Assembly: GCA_013127575.1 (NCBI GenBank)
Contig: CP053418.1
Span: 2,666,001 to 2,730,000 of the forward strand
Direction of reading: 5' to 3'
DNA: 64,000 nucleotides
DNA from: Ramlibacter terrae
GTDB lineage: Bacteria; Pseudomonadota; Gammaproteobacteria; Burkholderiales; Burkholderiaceae_C
Of this stretch, positions 1-11,307 are shown in pieces (the stretch's first letter is position 1; each line of letters starts with the position of its first letter). The notes beneath the pieces are model-generated. The model was not told the DNA's origin. It saw only the letters and a list, made by a program, of their open reading frames with translations, and made no database searches. A program made the position numbers and the translations under genes.

Positions 1-1
1 C

Positions 2-265
2 ATCGCCTTGGCGGCGGCGGCCGAACCGCAGGCGCCCGGCGCCAACCTGCTGATCGACAGCGCGTTCCGGGACGACCACGGCATTCCGCTGGGCAGCCCG
101 GTGACGATCACGCCGGAGACCTTCGGCTCCGAACCCACCGAAGGCGAATTGATCGCCGCGACCCGCACGCACTACAGCCTGCGCCGCACCGACCCGCGCG
201 CAGGCGTCGTGCACGTCCATTTTCCGCGCACGGGTTACGTGCTGCGGGCCGCCCAGCCGGCCTGA
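2..265 (+). CDS. C-terminal part of a GST-family protein (partial)
   Basis: Only the last 87 or so residues are inside the window; the reading frame is open from base 2 to a TGA at 263-265. The tail has the pattern VTITPETFG...GELIAATRTHYSLRR...VHVHFPRTGYVLR. This resembles the small C-terminal extension of some glutathione S-transferase family proteins of proteobacteria, recalled from family knowledge and not verifiable here. It ends 7 bp before ogt. Function of the whole protein cannot be judged from this fragment. Confidence 0.45.
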   Translation: MALAAAAEPQAPGANLLIDSAFRDDHGIPLGSPVTITPETFGSEPTEGELIAATRTHYSLRRTDPRAGVVHVHFPRTGYVLRAAQPA

Positions 266-272
266 CACCGCC

Positions 273-817
273 ATGCGCCGCGCGCTCGGCCACTGCCTGT
301 TCGATACCGCGCTCGGGGTGTGCGGACTGGCGTGGACCGAAGGCGCGCTGGCGGCGGTGCAGCTTCCGGAAACGACGCCCGAGGGCACGCGCACCCGCCT
401 GTCCCGCCCGTTCGGTGAAATGCCGGAGGCCGATCCGCCGCCGTTCGCGCAGCAGGCCATCCGCCGCATCCGGGCGCTGCTCGCCGGCGAACACGACGAC
501 CTGCTCGACCTGCCGCTGGCCCTCGACGGCGTGCCGCCGTTCCACCAGCGCGTCTACGAGGTGGCCCGCGCCATCCCGCCCGGGGAGGTGCTGACCTATG
601 GGGAAGTGGCGCGGCGCCTCGGCGACCCCGGCGCCTCGCGGGCGGTGGGCGGGCGCTCGGCCACAACCCCTTCGCGCCCGTGGTGCCCTGTCACCGCGTG
701 CTGGCCGCCGGCGGCCGCTCCGGCGGCTTTTCCGCCGAGGGCGGGGCCGACACCAAGCTGCGCATGCTCGAAATAGAAAAAGCCCGGTTCGGGGGCGAAC
801 CGGGCCTGTTCGACTGA
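273..817 (+). CDS. ogt: Methylated-DNA--protein-cysteine methyltransferase
   Basis: Suicide repair protein that moves the alkyl group from O6-alkylguanine (or O4-alkylthymine) in DNA to its own cysteine. The N-terminal half reads to a typical DNA-binding segment (FHQRVYEVARAIPPGEVLTYG, with GEVLTYGEVA of the recognition helix region). The frame then breaks near 652 and continues one frame over with the active-site motif VVPCHRVLAAGG and a typical tail ending at TGA 815-817. Combined length about 181 residues is normal for Ogt. Restoring CCAGG at the break gives VGQALGHNPF, so a sequencing error is more likely than a pseudogene. Confidence 0.85.
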
Positions 818-830
818 AGCCTGCGCGGCG

Positions 831-1527
831 TCAGAACCAGCGGCGCCAGCCCGATTCGACCGGACGGTCCGTGGCCGTGGCGCGATCCTGCTGGCGCTCG
901 ACCAGTTCATGCTCGGCGCGGGCGCGGTCCTGGCGCTCCTGCACTTCACGCAGCTGCGCGTCCTGCGCCGCCTCGTGGCGCGCGGCGGTCGCCTGCACGT
1001 GGCCGGCGCTCATGGTGGCGGGCGTCGCCGACGCGGGGCCGTAGCCCGGGACGCGCTCGAAGCGGGTTTCCGGCGGTGCTCCATCTCGGAGATGCGCGCG
1101 GCCAAGGTGCGGTTGATCTGTTCGAGCTGCGCGCGCAGCTCGCGCTGGCCTTCCAGCATCTGCTTGTTGTACTCGGTGCCGGCGATGTTGTCGCGGTCGC
1201 GCAGCTCACGCAGCTGCGTGTCCAGTGCTGGCGCAGGTCGGTGAAGCGGGACGCTTCGGCCTTGTCGGCCAGGGCGCGCTGCGCTTCCAGCGTCTTGTGG
1301 TGCTCGCGCGACTCCATCAGCGATTGCGTCCGGATCGTGCCGGCGGACAGCACGAACGCGATGGTGGCCAGCGCCAGCAGGCCGAGCAGGATCGCGCCGA
1401 GCGGCGCATCGGCCACGAACAGGCCGAACAGCAGCGGGGTGGGGCGGACGAACTCGCTCCAGTTGAGGGCGGCGAACGCGGCCACCAGCAGGATGGCGAC
1501 GACGAGCAGGATGGCACGGGAACGCAT
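831..1527 (-). CDS. LapA-domain (DUF1049-like) membrane protein with long coiled coil
   Basis: Starts at ATG 1527-1525 behind a good ribosome site (AAGGAG). Residues 5-20 and 40-65 form two hydrophobic helices around the motif NWSEFVRPTP, the layout of the lipopolysaccharide-assembly protein A domain. A charged, Gln/Arg/Glu-rich region follows (LMESREHHKTLEAQRALADKAEASRF, then many REL/RAQ heptads) that should form a cytoplasmic coiled coil, with a tail ending SGWRRWF. Two frame breaks (near 1229 and 1070) both repair to CCTGG. It is transcribed away from tex. The exact cell role of such long LapA-like proteins is unknown; envelope function is inferred from the family. Confidence 0.6.
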
Positions 1528-1653
1528 CGGGGTCTCCTTGAAGTTAGAACCATTCTCTGCAGTTGAGGCGCTCGCGCTGTCAGCGGAGGGCTCGTTTCCC
1601 TGTGCGAGGGGTGTGGCAAACTCGCGCGCTTCCGACCTCACCGCAGTACCCGC

Positions 1654-3971
1654 ATGCAGAAAATCCTGAGGCAGATCGCCTCCGAACTCCGTGTCCGGGA
1701 AGCCCAGGTCCGCACCGCCGTCGAGCTGCTGGACGGCGGCGCCAGCGTCCCGTTCATCGCCCGCTACCGCAAGGAAGCCACCGGCGGCCTGGACGACGTC
1801 CACCTGCGCGAGCTCGAGGCCCGGCTGGGCTACCTGCGCGAGCTCGAAGACCGCCGCGAGGCCGTGCTCAAGAGCATCGAGGAGCAGGGCAAGCTGACGC
1901 CGGCGCTGCGCGCGGCGATCGAAGCCGCTCCGACCAAACAGGAGCTCGAAGACCTCTACATGCCGTACAAGCCGCGCCGCCGCACCAAGGGGCAGATCGC
2001 CCGCGAAGCCGGCATCGAGCCGCTGGCCGACAGGCTGTGGGCGGATCCCACGCTGGACCCGGCCGCCGAAGCCGTGGCCTTCGTGAAGGCGGAGAAGGGC
2101 GAGGGCGGCGAAGACTTCACCACCGTGCCCGCCGTGCTCGACGGCGTGCGCGACCTGCTGTCCGAACGCTGGGCCGAAGACGCGGCGCTGGTGCAGTCGC
2201 TGCGCGAGTGGCTCTGGACCGAAGGCCTGCTGAAGTCGAAGCTGGCCGCCGGCAAGGACGAGAACAACCCCGACGTTTCCAAGTTCCGCGACTACTTCGA
2301 CTACGACGAGCCGATCGGCCGCGTGCCGTCGCACCGCGCGCTGGCCGTGTTCCGCGGCCGCACGCAGGAGATCCTGGACGTCAAGCTGGTGCTGCCGGTG
2401 GAGCCGGAGCCCGGCAAGCCCTCGATCGCCGAAGGCAAGATCGCGCTGCACCTCGGCTGGAGCCACCAGGCGCGCAAGGCGGACGACCTGCTGCGCAAGT
2501 GCGTGGCGTGGACGTGGCGCGTGAAGCTGTCGCTCTCGACCGAGCGCGACCTGTTCGCCCGGCTGCGCGAAGAGGCGGAGAAGGTCGCCATCCGCGTCTT
2601 CGCGGAGAACCTGCGCGACCTGCTGCTGGCGGCGCCGGCCGGCCCGCGCGTCTGCATGGGGCTCGACCCGGGCATCCGCACCGGCGTGAAGGTGGCGGTG
2701 GTCGACGCCACGGGCAAGCTGGTGGACACCGCCACGGTGTACCCGCACGAGCCGCGCCGCGATTGGGACGGCGCGCTGCACACCCTGTCGCAGCTTTGCC
2801 GCAAGCACGGCGTGAACCTGATCGCCATCGGCAACGGCACCGCGAGCCGCGAGACCGACAAGCTGGCCGCCGACCTGATGAAGCGCATCGACGGCATGCA
2901 GCGCATCGTGGTCAGTGAAGCCGGGGCTTCGGTCTATTCCGCCAGCGAATACGCGTCGCAGGAGATGCCCGACGTGGACGTGAGCCTGCGCGGCGCCGCC
3001 AGCATCGCCCGGCGGCTGCAGGACCCGCTGGCCGAACTGGTGAAGATCGATCCCAAGTCGATCGGCGTGGGGCAATACCAGCACGACGTGAACCAGAGCG
3101 AACTGGCCCGCACGCTGGAAGCCGTGGTGGAAGACTGCGTGAACGCGGTCGGCGTGGACGTCAACACGGCCAGCGCGCCGCTGCTGTCGCGCGTGGCGGG
3201 CTTGTCCGGTTCGGTGGCGAAGGCGGTCGTGCAATGGCGCGAGTCGAACGGCGCCTTCCGCAGCCGCCAGCAGTTGCTGCAGGTCAGCGGCCTCGGCCCC
3301 AAGACCTTCGAGCAGAGCGCGGGCTTCCTGCGCATCCGCGGCGGCGAGAACCCGCTGGACATGACGGGCGTGCACCCCGAGACCTACCCGGTGGTCGAGA
3401 AGATCCTGGCGCACGCGGGCAAGCCGGTGCAGGAGCTGATGGGCCGCGCCGAGATGCTCAAGACGCTGAAGCCGGAACTGTTCGCCAACGAGAAGTTCGG
3501 CGTCATCACGGTCAAGGACATCCTGGGCGAGCTGGAGAAGCCGGGCCGCGACCCGCGCCCGGACTTCAAGGTGGCGCGCTTCAACGACGGCGTCGACGAC
3601 ATCAAGGACCTGCAGCCCGGCATGGAGCTGGAAGGCACGGTCAGCAACGTGGCGGCCTTCGGCGCTTTCGTCGACTGGGCGTGCACCAGGACGGCCTGGT
3701 GCACGTGAGCCAGCTCTCGCACAAGTTCGTGACCGACGCGCGCGAGGTGGTGAAGACCGGCGACATCGTCAAGGTGAAGGTGCTGGAGGTGGATGCCGCC
3801 CGCAAGCGCATCAGCCTGACCATGAAGCTGGGCGCGGCGCTGGCGCGCCCCGGCGGCCCGCGCGACAACAAGTACGAAGGCGCCGCGCGCGGCCAGCGCG
3901 CGCCGGCCAACCCGCAGATCGGCGGCGCCATGCAGGGCGCCTTCGCCAAGCTGCAGGGGCTGCGCAAGTAA
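1654..3971 (+). CDS. tex: Transcription accessory protein Tex
   Basis: Nucleic-acid-binding protein of about 772 residues, implicated in transcription and stress fitness in proteobacteria. Domains run in the family order: N-terminal helical Tex region (SVPFIARYRKEATGGLDDV, residues 31-50), YqgF-like RNase H fold (GLDPGIRTGVKVAVVD, about 335-350), helix-hairpin-helix segment (SGLGPKTFEQSAGFLRI, about 550) and a C-terminal S1 domain (GTVSNVAAFGAFVDxGVHQDGLVHVSQLS). A frame break at about 3676 lies inside the S1 domain; restoring GACCTGGGC repairs it. It ends 8 bp before the patatin gene, which suggests co-transcription. Confidence 0.93.
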
Positions 3972-3979
3972 AAGCCTGC

Positions 3980-5067
3980 ATGCCCGCACTGCGCATCTAC
4001 GCGGGGCCCGTGGCCCGGCGGCACATCGCGGCGCATGGCTTGCGCGCCTCCGACGTCGGCGTGGTGCCCGCGGCGGCCGGCGGGCCGAAGGGACTGATCC
4101 TCGGCGCGCTCGACCGCTTCCTGTTCGGCGAATGGCTGCCGCACACCACCCATCCGATCCACCGGTGGGCGCTTCGATCGGCGCGTGGCGCATGGCCACG
4201 GCCTGCCTCGACGACCCGGTCGCGGCGTTCCACCGGCTGGAGCGCGACTACATCGCGCAGGACTACGAACTACCGCCCGGGCGCAAGACGCCGACGGCCG
4301 CGATGGTCTCGCAGCAATTCCGCGAGAACCTGCAGGCCTTCTTCGGCGGCCGGGTGCGCGAGGTCCTGGCGCATCCGCGCTTTCGCCTGCACGTGGTGAC
4401 GGCCCGCGGCCGGCACCTGCTCGGGCGCGAGCATCGCGTCGGCACGCCGCTCGGCTACCCGGGCGCCTTCGTCGCCAACAGCGTGCACCGCAAGGGGCTC
4501 GGGCTGTGGCTGGAACGCGTGGTGTTCTCGGTGCCCGAGGGCCGGGATGCGTGCGCGCTCCCGTTCGGCGTCGACGACTTTCCGACGCGCCGGTGCCACT
4601 GACCGAAGCCAACTTCCAGCCGGCGGTGCAGGCCAGTTGCTCGATCCCCTTCATGCTGAACGCGGTGCACGACATCCCCGGCGCGCCGCCCGGCGCCTAC
4701 TGGGACGGCGGCATCACCGACTACCACCTGCACCTGAAGTACGAGTGTGGCGGTGGCCCGAACCTGGTGCTGTACCCGCACTTCCAGCAGGCGGTGGTGC
4801 CGGGCTGGCTGGACAAGGCGTTCAAGGGGCGGCACCGCGCCACGTCCTTCCCCGGACAGCATGGTCGTGCTGGCGCCGGACCCGGAATGGGTCCGCAAGC
4901 TGCCGAACGGAAAGCTGCCGGACCGCAATGACTTCACGCGCTACGGCAACGACCTGCAGGCGCGGATGGCCGCGTGGACGGCGGCGGTGCGGGAGAGCCA
5001 GCGGCTGGCGGATGAATTCGCCGAATGGCTGGAACGGCCGGACGCGGCGCGCGTCGAGGCGTTGTGA
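3980..5067 (+). CDS. Patatin-like phospholipase
   Basis: Predicted serine lipid acyl hydrolase with the patatin fold. Visible landmarks are an N-terminal glycine-rich oxyanion segment (PAAAGGPKGL), the nucleophile elbow GASIGAW (Ser in GxSxG) and the catalytic Asp in YWDGGITDYH. About 362 residues when three frame breaks (near 4162, 4593 and 4850) are joined; each repairs to CCTGG. It follows tex with an 8-bp gap. Substrate unknown. The closest kind is the cytoplasmic DGG patatin family rather than secreted ExoU-like toxins, as no signal peptide is seen. Confidence 0.75.
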
Positions 5068-5097
5068 TTTGCGGCAGGAGGCCGGGATGACAGGGGA

Positions 5098-6233
5098 CTA
5101 CATCGACGATTCGAGCATCGCCCGGTAGTCTTCCCGGCTCGCTTCGCGCGGGTTCGTCTTGTGGCAATGGTCGGCCATCGCGCCGTCGATGATCTTGTCG
5201 AACCAGTCGCGCTGCACGCCGAGCTCGCCGAGCCGCGAGGGCAGCCCGAGGCGCTCTGTCAGGGAGCGCACCGCTTCCGGAATCTCCTGCGCCGACGCCG
5301 GGCCCATCGCATGCGCCATGCGTTCCATGCGGCGTTCCTTCTGCACCAGCGGCGCGCCGGCGTTGAAGCGGATCACGGCGGGCAGGAAGACGGCGTTGAG
5401 GGTGCCGTGGTGCAGGCGCGGGTCGACGCCCCCGGGCTGTGGCTCAGCGAATGCACGCAGCCCAGGCCTTTCTGGAACGCCATGGCGCCCTGCATCGAGG
5501 CACTCATCAGGTCGCGCCGCGCCTCGCGGTCGCTGCCGTCGCGGGTGGCGCGCTCGATGGTGCGCCAGCCGCGTTCCAGTCCTTCCAATGCGATGCCGTC
5601 CGCGGGCGGATTGAACGCGGTCGACATGAAGGTTTCCATGCAGTGCGCGATGGCGTCCATGCCGGTGGCGGCCGTCAGCCGCGGCGGCAGGCCGAAGGTC
5701 AGTTCGGGATCGCAGATGGCGGTCTTGGGCACCAGGTGCCGGGAATGGAAGCCGAGCTTGCGGTGGTCGTCGACGATGATCAGCGCGCCGCGCGCCACCT
5801 CGCTGCCGGTGCCGCTGGTGGTGGGCACGGCGATCAGCGGCGCGACCTTGTCGGTGATCAGGGGCGAGCCGCCCTCGATCGTGGCGTAGCGCGTCAGCGA
5901 TCCCTCGTGCGTCGCCGCGATGGCCACGCCCTTGGCGCAGTCGATCGCCGAGCCGCCGCCCACGGCGACCGGGCCGTCGCAACCCTGTGCCTGGTAGATG
6001 CCGGTGGCCGCGCGGATCGCCTCGGCGGTGGGGTTCGAAGGCGTCTCGTCGTACACGGCGTACGGCATTCCGCCCAGCGCGTCCAGCGCCTTCTGCAGCA
6101 CGCCCGCCGCCTTGACGCCCGCGTCGGTGACGACCAGCGGCCGCGTGATGCCGACCCGCTCGCACTCCTGGCGCAGCAGCGCGATGGCGCCGAAGTCGAA
6201 CTGGATCTGGGTGACGTAGTAGATGAAGGCCAT
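5098..6233 (-). CDS. Iron-containing alcohol dehydrogenase
   Basis: Group III, metal-dependent NAD(P)-linked dehydrogenase of about 378 residues. The NAD-binding signature GGGSAIDCAKGVA (about 95-107), the PTTSGTGSEV loop and the metal ligands in DAIAHCMETF and HHGTLNAV are present. A single frame break at about 5432, just after the HSLSHS ligand motif, repairs to CCTGG and gives HSLGGVDPRLHHG. It could act on an alcohol, lactaldehyde or maleylacetate; the sequence alone does not decide. It is divergent from the esterase starting at 6305 and shares a 71-bp upstream region with it. Confidence 0.85.
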
Positions 6234-6304
6234 GGTCGGTGGGCGTCGCTTAGGATGACAAGCTTCACTGTACGCCAGCCCGCCCCGCGGGCGCTGCCAT
6301 CCGC

Positions 6305-7249
6305 GTGACATCCCTGCCGCAGTACCCCGAACTCACGCCCGCCATGCGCTCTGTGCTGGAGCGCATGGCCCGTGCCGGCCATCCACCGCTGTACGCACTT
6401 CAGCCGCAGGAGGCCCGGGCCGCCTACGAGCTGGGCGGCGGCGTGCTCGACGTGCCGAGGCCGGCGATCGCGGAAGTGCGGGAGGTGCAGCTGCCGGTGC
6501 GCGACGGCGCGCACGTTCCGGCCCGCCTGTACCGTCCCGCCGAAGGCACGCTGCCCGTCCTGCTGTACTTCCACGGCGGCGGCTTCACCATCGGCTCCGT
6601 CGATTCGCACGACACGCTGTGCCGCACGCTCGCGCTCTGGCGCGATGCGCCGTGCTGTCGGTCGGCTACCGGCTGGCGCCGGAGCATCGCTTCCCGACGG
6701 CGGTGAACGATGCGGGATGCGACGCAGTGGCTGGCCGCGCAGGCCGGTGCGCTGGGTGTCGATGCCACGCGGCTCGCGATCGGCGGCGACAGCGCCGGCG
6801 GCACGCTTGCTACCGTCTGCGCCACGCTCGCCCGCGATGCTGGCCTGCCGGTGCAACTCCAACTGCTGTTCTATCCCGGCACGGCCGCGCGCCAGGAAGC
6901 ACCGTCGCACGCCCGGTACCACCGGGGCTGGTGCTGGAGCAGGCGCACATCGAATACTTCTTCCGCCACTACATAGACGAGGCGGACCGCGACGACTGGC
7001 GCTTCGCACCGCAGCACACGCCCGACCTCGAAGGCGTCGCGCCGGCGTGGTTCGGCGGCCGAGTGCGACCCGCTGGTGGACGATGGCGTGGCCTACGCGG
7101 ATAAACTGCGGGCAGCCGGCGTCGCGGTCGAGCTCGAGATCTACCGCGGCGTCACCCACGAATTCATCCGGATGGGACGCGCGCTACCCGAAGCGCGGCG
7201 GGCGCACGCCGATGCCGCCGCCGCGCTGGAGCGCGCACTGCACACATGA
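6305..7249 (+). CDS. Alpha/beta hydrolase of the hormone-sensitive-lipase family
   Basis: Carboxylesterase-type enzyme of about 314 residues starting with GTG at 6305. The HSL oxyanion motif HGGGFTIGS (about residue 83), nucleophile GDSAGG (about 160), catalytic Asp region ECDPLVDDGVAYA and His in GVTHEFIRM are all visible. It carries four frame breaks (near 6643, 6712, 6930, 7062), each of which repairs to CCTGG. Its stop TGA overlaps the ATG of the thioesterase-GNAT gene (ATGA), so the two are translationally coupled. Confidence 0.8.
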
Positions 7250-8114
7250 AAAGAGAAGATTTCCGTTTCTTTCACCGGCTGCGCGTGCGCTGGGCCGAAG
7301 TGGACATGCAGAAGATCGTCTTCAATGCCCACTACCTGATGTACTTCGACACCGCCGTGGCCGACTACTGGCGCGCGCTGGCCATGCCGTACGAAGAGGG
7401 CATGCACCAGTTGCAGGGCGACATCTACGTCAAGAAGGCCGGCATCGAATTCCACGCCTCGGCGCGCATGGACGACCGGCTCGACGTGGGCATGAAGTGC
7501 GAACGGATCGGCAATTCGTCGATGCTGTTTCGCGGGGCGATCTTCCGGGCCGAGGAGCTGCTGATCACCTGCGAGCTCGTCTACGTTTTCGCCGACCCGG
7601 CCACGCAGACGTCGCGGCCGGTGCCGCCGCTGCTGCGCGAGATGCTCACCGGTTTCGAGGCAGGCCAGCCCATGCTGCACGTGAAGACCGGCAGCTGGCA
7701 GGAGCTCGGCCCCGACGCGGGCCGCATCCGCACCGCGGTGTTCGTCGAGGAACAGCGCATTCCCGCCGAGCTGGAATGGGACGAAGCCGATGCGGGCGCC
7801 GTCCACGCGGTGGCGTACAACAGGCTCGGGCAGGCGGTGGCGACGGGCCGCCTGCTGCCGTCCGACGGCGGGCAGGCCAAGATCGGCCGCATGGCGGTGC
7901 ACCAGTGCTGCGGGGCTGCGGGTTCGGCGAGCAGGTGATCCGCGCGCTGGCCGACGTGGCGCAGCGGCGCGGCGACGGCGGCATCGTGCTGCACGCGCAG
8001 CGCACCGCCCGGTCGTTCTACGAGCGGCTCGGCTTCGTGCCCGAGGGCGAGCCCTTCGAGGAAGCCGGCATTCCGCACCTGACGATGGCCAGCGCGCTGC
8101 CGCTGGCGCGCTGA
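7246..8114 (+). CDS. YbgC/FadM-type thioesterase fused to a GNAT acetyltransferase
   Basis: Two-domain protein of about 289 residues. Residues 1-135 are a hot-dog-fold 4-hydroxybenzoyl-CoA-thioesterase-like domain with the RWAEVDMQKIVFNAHYLMYFD active-site segment. From about residue 145 an ElaA/GNAT-like acetyltransferase follows (IRTAVFVEEQRIP...DEADAGAVH...GRLLP...IGRMAVH, ending FYERLGF). A frame break near 7903, in the acetyl-CoA loop, repairs to CCAGG and restores VLRGCGFGEQVI. It overlaps the preceding esterase by 4 bp and lies 2 bp before the next gene. Substrates are unknown. Confidence 0.8.
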
Positions 8115-8116
8115 CG

Positions 8117-10349
8117 ATGGCGCGCAAGCGGCGTCCGGCGCCGGCTCCCGCTGCAGTTCCTGCTGCCACCGCGCCGGCCGGGAGCATCGCGGCGTCCGCG
8201 GCCGATGCGCCGCTGCCGGGCGAGCCGCGCGGCAGCGGCTGGGCGGCCGCCATGCTGGCGGCGATGATGTTCGTGGCGCCGGCGCTGGGTGTCCCCAACG
8301 AGCTGATGCTGCAGGACACGCTCAAGTCGATCGTGGTCTCGTTCGGTGCGCTGTTTGCCGCGTTGCTGCTGTTCCTGCACGTGCGCGGGCGCCGCGAACC
8401 CCTGCGCTGGCATGCGGTGCTGTGGCTGCCGCTGCTGCTGCTGGCGTACGCGCTCGGCAGCATGGCGTGGTCGCATCCGTACCGGCCGGCGTGGAGGCGG
8501 TGCGCTGGTTCGTGTTCAGCCTGCTGGCCGGGTGGCGCTGCAGGTGCTGTCGCGCGAACGCGTGTCCTGGCTGGCTGGGGCGTGCACGGCGGGGCCGTGG
8601 TCGCGTCCCTCTGGGCCGCGCTGCAGTTCTGGGTCGGCTTCGACCTCTTTCCGCAGGGGCCGAACCCGGCGTCCACCTTTGTCAACCGCAACTTCTTCGC
8701 CGAGTTCGTCGTCTGCACCCTGCCGTTCTCGTGGCTGCTGCTGGCCCGCGCCCGGCAGGGCCCCGCGGTCGTCGCGTTGGCGGCAAGCACCGGGCTGGTG
8801 ATCACCGCCATCCTGATGACCGGGACGCGCGCCGCGCTGCTCGCGCTGTGGCTGCAGTTGCTGGTCGTGCTGCCGCTGGTGGCTGGCGGTGCCGCGGCCA
8901 GCTGGCGTGGTCCTCCGGGACCGGCCGCTGCGGGTGCTGGCGGGCGGCGTGCTGGTCGGCACCGTGCTGGCGTTGGGCATGCTTCCGAGCACCAACACGA
9001 ACATCCTGGAAGAAGCGCGCGGCGGCAGCGGGCTGCAGCGCGGCGTCGGCCGCACGCAGTCGATCGGCCCGTCGGACCCTTCTCTCGGCGTGCGCATGGT
9101 GATGTGGCGCGCCGCATGGAAAGCCATCCAGGCCAGGCCGCTCGCCGGGGTGGGGGCGGGGGCCCTGGGAGAACGAGATCGCGCTGTACCGGGAGCCGGG
9201 CGAGCAGCTCGAAACCGACTACTACGTCCACAACGAGTTCCTGCAGGCGATCGCGGAGTACGGACTGGTGGGCTGGATCTTCCTGCTGCTGCTGCTGGCG
9301 TCGCTGGCGGCGGCGGCGTGGCGGAGCTGGGGCACGGGGCCGAACGGACTGGGTGATGCCGAGCGGCCCGTGCGCGCCGTGTTCCTCACCAGCCTGCTGG
9401 CGCTGCTGATCGTCTCCAGCATCGGCTTCCCGTGGCGCATGGCCGCCACCGGTGCCCTGTTCGCGCTGTGCCTCGGCGGCCTGGCCGCCTCGGATGCGCG
9501 GCTCGGCTTCGCCGGCCGCTGGCTGGCCGGGCCGCTGCGCTGGTCGCCCGGCATCGCGAGGGCAGCGATGTCCGCCAGCGTGGCCTGCATCGGGATCGCG
9601 CTGTTCATCACGCAGCGGGCGGCCGAAGCGGAATACAAGCTGACCTCGGCGACCAAGCTCGCCCTGACGCTCACCGCGACCGGCAACCCCAACGATCCGC
9701 AGTACGCCGCGGCGCGGCAGGACCTGCTGCAGCTGGTGCCGAAGGGGTCGCCCTGAATCCGCACTACCGCAAGATCACGCCGATGATCGCGGACGAACTG
9801 GCCCGGTGGGGCGACTGGGAGAACGCGACCTGGATCTGGGAGAGCGTGCTCGCATCGCGGCCGCACGTGGTGGCGATCATGACCAACGCCGCGCGCGGCC
9901 ACGCCACGCTGGGCCGGCGCGAGCAGGCCCGGGCGCACTTCGAACGAGCCCGGCGCCTGCAGCCCGATGCGCCCGCGGTGCGCTCGCTGGAGGTGCTGCT
10001 GCTGGCACGCGACGGCGAGGATGCCAAGGCGCTGGCGGCGGTGAAGGCGGCGCTGGCCGCGGGCATCTCGGACTTCGACCTGCTCAATGCGGCCGTCGTG
10101 CTGGGCTGGCGCACCGGTGACATCCCGTTCGCGCTGCAAGCGCTGGACATGCGCTCCGCCGCGTTCCCCGAGACGCGCGCCAAGGGCGAAATGCAGCGCG
10201 GCACGATCTACCTGAACGAGCTGAAGGACCGGCCGCGGGCGCTGCAGGCCTTCCGCCTCGGGCTGGCGCTGGCCGAAGCGCCGCAGCGCGCCGGCTTCCT
10301 GCAGCAACTGCCGCCGGAAGTGCGGCAGGAACTCGGCGCGGTGCCCTAG
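8117..10349 (+). CDS. O-antigen ligase / PglL-type membrane glycosyl polymerase
   Basis: Polytopic inner-membrane protein, about 740 residues after joining six or more frame breaks (most repair to CCWGG). A Pro/Ala-rich cytoplasmic start is followed by roughly ten hydrophobic helices. The Wzy_C/WaaL signature VHNEFLQAIAEYGLVGW is at about 9225-9280 and a conserved NRNFFAEF occurs earlier. The last 200 residues form a soluble TPR-like tail (ALGRREQARAHFERARRLQPDAP). Such enzymes transfer lipid-linked oligosaccharide to lipid A core or to protein, or polymerise it; which of these cannot be told here. Its TAG stop overlaps the opposing stop of ygfZ. Confidence 0.75.
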
Positions 10350-11263
10350 ATGTCCGCGAGCAGCAGGTAGGGCAGGGGCAAGACCTGCAGCAGCGGGCCG
10401 CCGGCGCTGCCGGCATGCAGGCCGCCCGCCTCGAACGCGGCGACCTGCAGCGAGACGATCGCGTCCCATCCACCTTCGGGGGCGGGCGCCGACTGGGCGA
10501 CGACGCCGGCCGGCTGGTCGGGCTCGTCGGCTGGAACACTTCCCGGCCGGCCACCAGTTCGGATTCGCAGTGAACGATGTAGCCGCGCCGCTTCAGGGTG
10601 CCTCGGAACTGGCTGCGCGCCACCACCTCCTGCCCCGGGTAGCACCCCTTCTTGAAGTTGACGCCGCCTATGGATTCGTAGTTGAGCATCTGCGGCACGA
10701 ACGCTTCGACCACCGGGGTGGTGAGCGTCGCCACGCCGCTGCGCACCTCGGACCATTGCCACAGCGCCGTGTCCATCGCGAGGCCGGCGGGCGCCGGCTC
10801 GCCGGCCGGCGCGATCCACAGGGCGCGCGGCTGGCCGTCCAGCGGGTACAGCCGGACGACGCGGGCGCTGCCCACGCGGTCGACCGACCGGGGCGCGTGC
10901 GTGCCCGGGTTGATCGCCTGCAGCGCTTCGCCGGCGACACCGTACAGGGCGACCTCCTCGCTGGCGTCGCTGAGCTTGAGCTTGGACCGCAGCACGAACA
11001 TCGACAGCCGCTTCAGCGTGGCGGCCAGCAGGTCGCGGCTGCACACCAGCAGGATCTCGTCGGCCTCGCCCTGCAAGCCGATGAAGCTGGCGAACATCCG
11101 GCCCTTCGCGCTGCAGAAGGCGGCCAGCCCTGGCCTCGTTGGCGTTCAGCAAGGCGAAGTCCTGCGTCAGCTGGCCGTGCAGGAAGCGGGCTGCGTCCTC
11201 GCCGCGGGCGCGGATCACGCCGAGGTGGGGCAGGGGAGCGATGCCGTTCAGGTGGAGGGTCAT
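10346..11263 (-). CDS. ygfZ: Folate-binding protein YgfZ (CAF17-like)
   Basis: Tetrahydrofolate-binding protein that supports iron-sulfur cluster enzymes, related to the glycine-cleavage T protein. It shows the diagnostic motif KGCYPGQEVVAR with the conserved cysteine, an N-terminal HGQLTQD segment, and a length of about 305 residues. Start ATG 11263-11261. Frame breaks at about 11132 and 10530 both repair to CCAGG. It is divergent from mltG with only 44 bp between the starts, the usual ygfZ/mltG arrangement of gammaproteobacteria and Burkholderiales. Confidence 0.88.
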   Translation of the reverse strand: MTLHLNGIAPLPHLGVIRARGEDAARFLHGQLTQDFALLNANEARAGRLLQREGPDVRQLHRLAGRGRRDPAGVQPRPAGRHAEAAVDVRAAVQAQAQRRQRGGRPVRCRRRSAAGDQPGHARAPVGRPRGQRPRRPAVPAGRPAARPVDRAGRRAGARRPRDGHGAVAMVRGAQRRGDAHHPGGRSVRAADAQLRIHRRRQLQEGVLPGAGGGGAQPVPRHPEAARLHRSLRIRTGGRPGSVPADEPDQPAGVVAQSAPAPEGGWDAIVSLQVAAFEAGGLHAGSAGGPLLQVLPLPYLLLADI

Positions 11264-11307
11264 GCCTGAATTATCATGGCCCGTCGATATCCGTGACGTG
11301 AGGGACG

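Noticed and set aside
946..3414. 822-codon open frame on the minus strand across tex
   Set aside because: It is the antisense shadow of tex caused by very high third-position G+C; only its last part (from 1527) is the real LapA-type gene.
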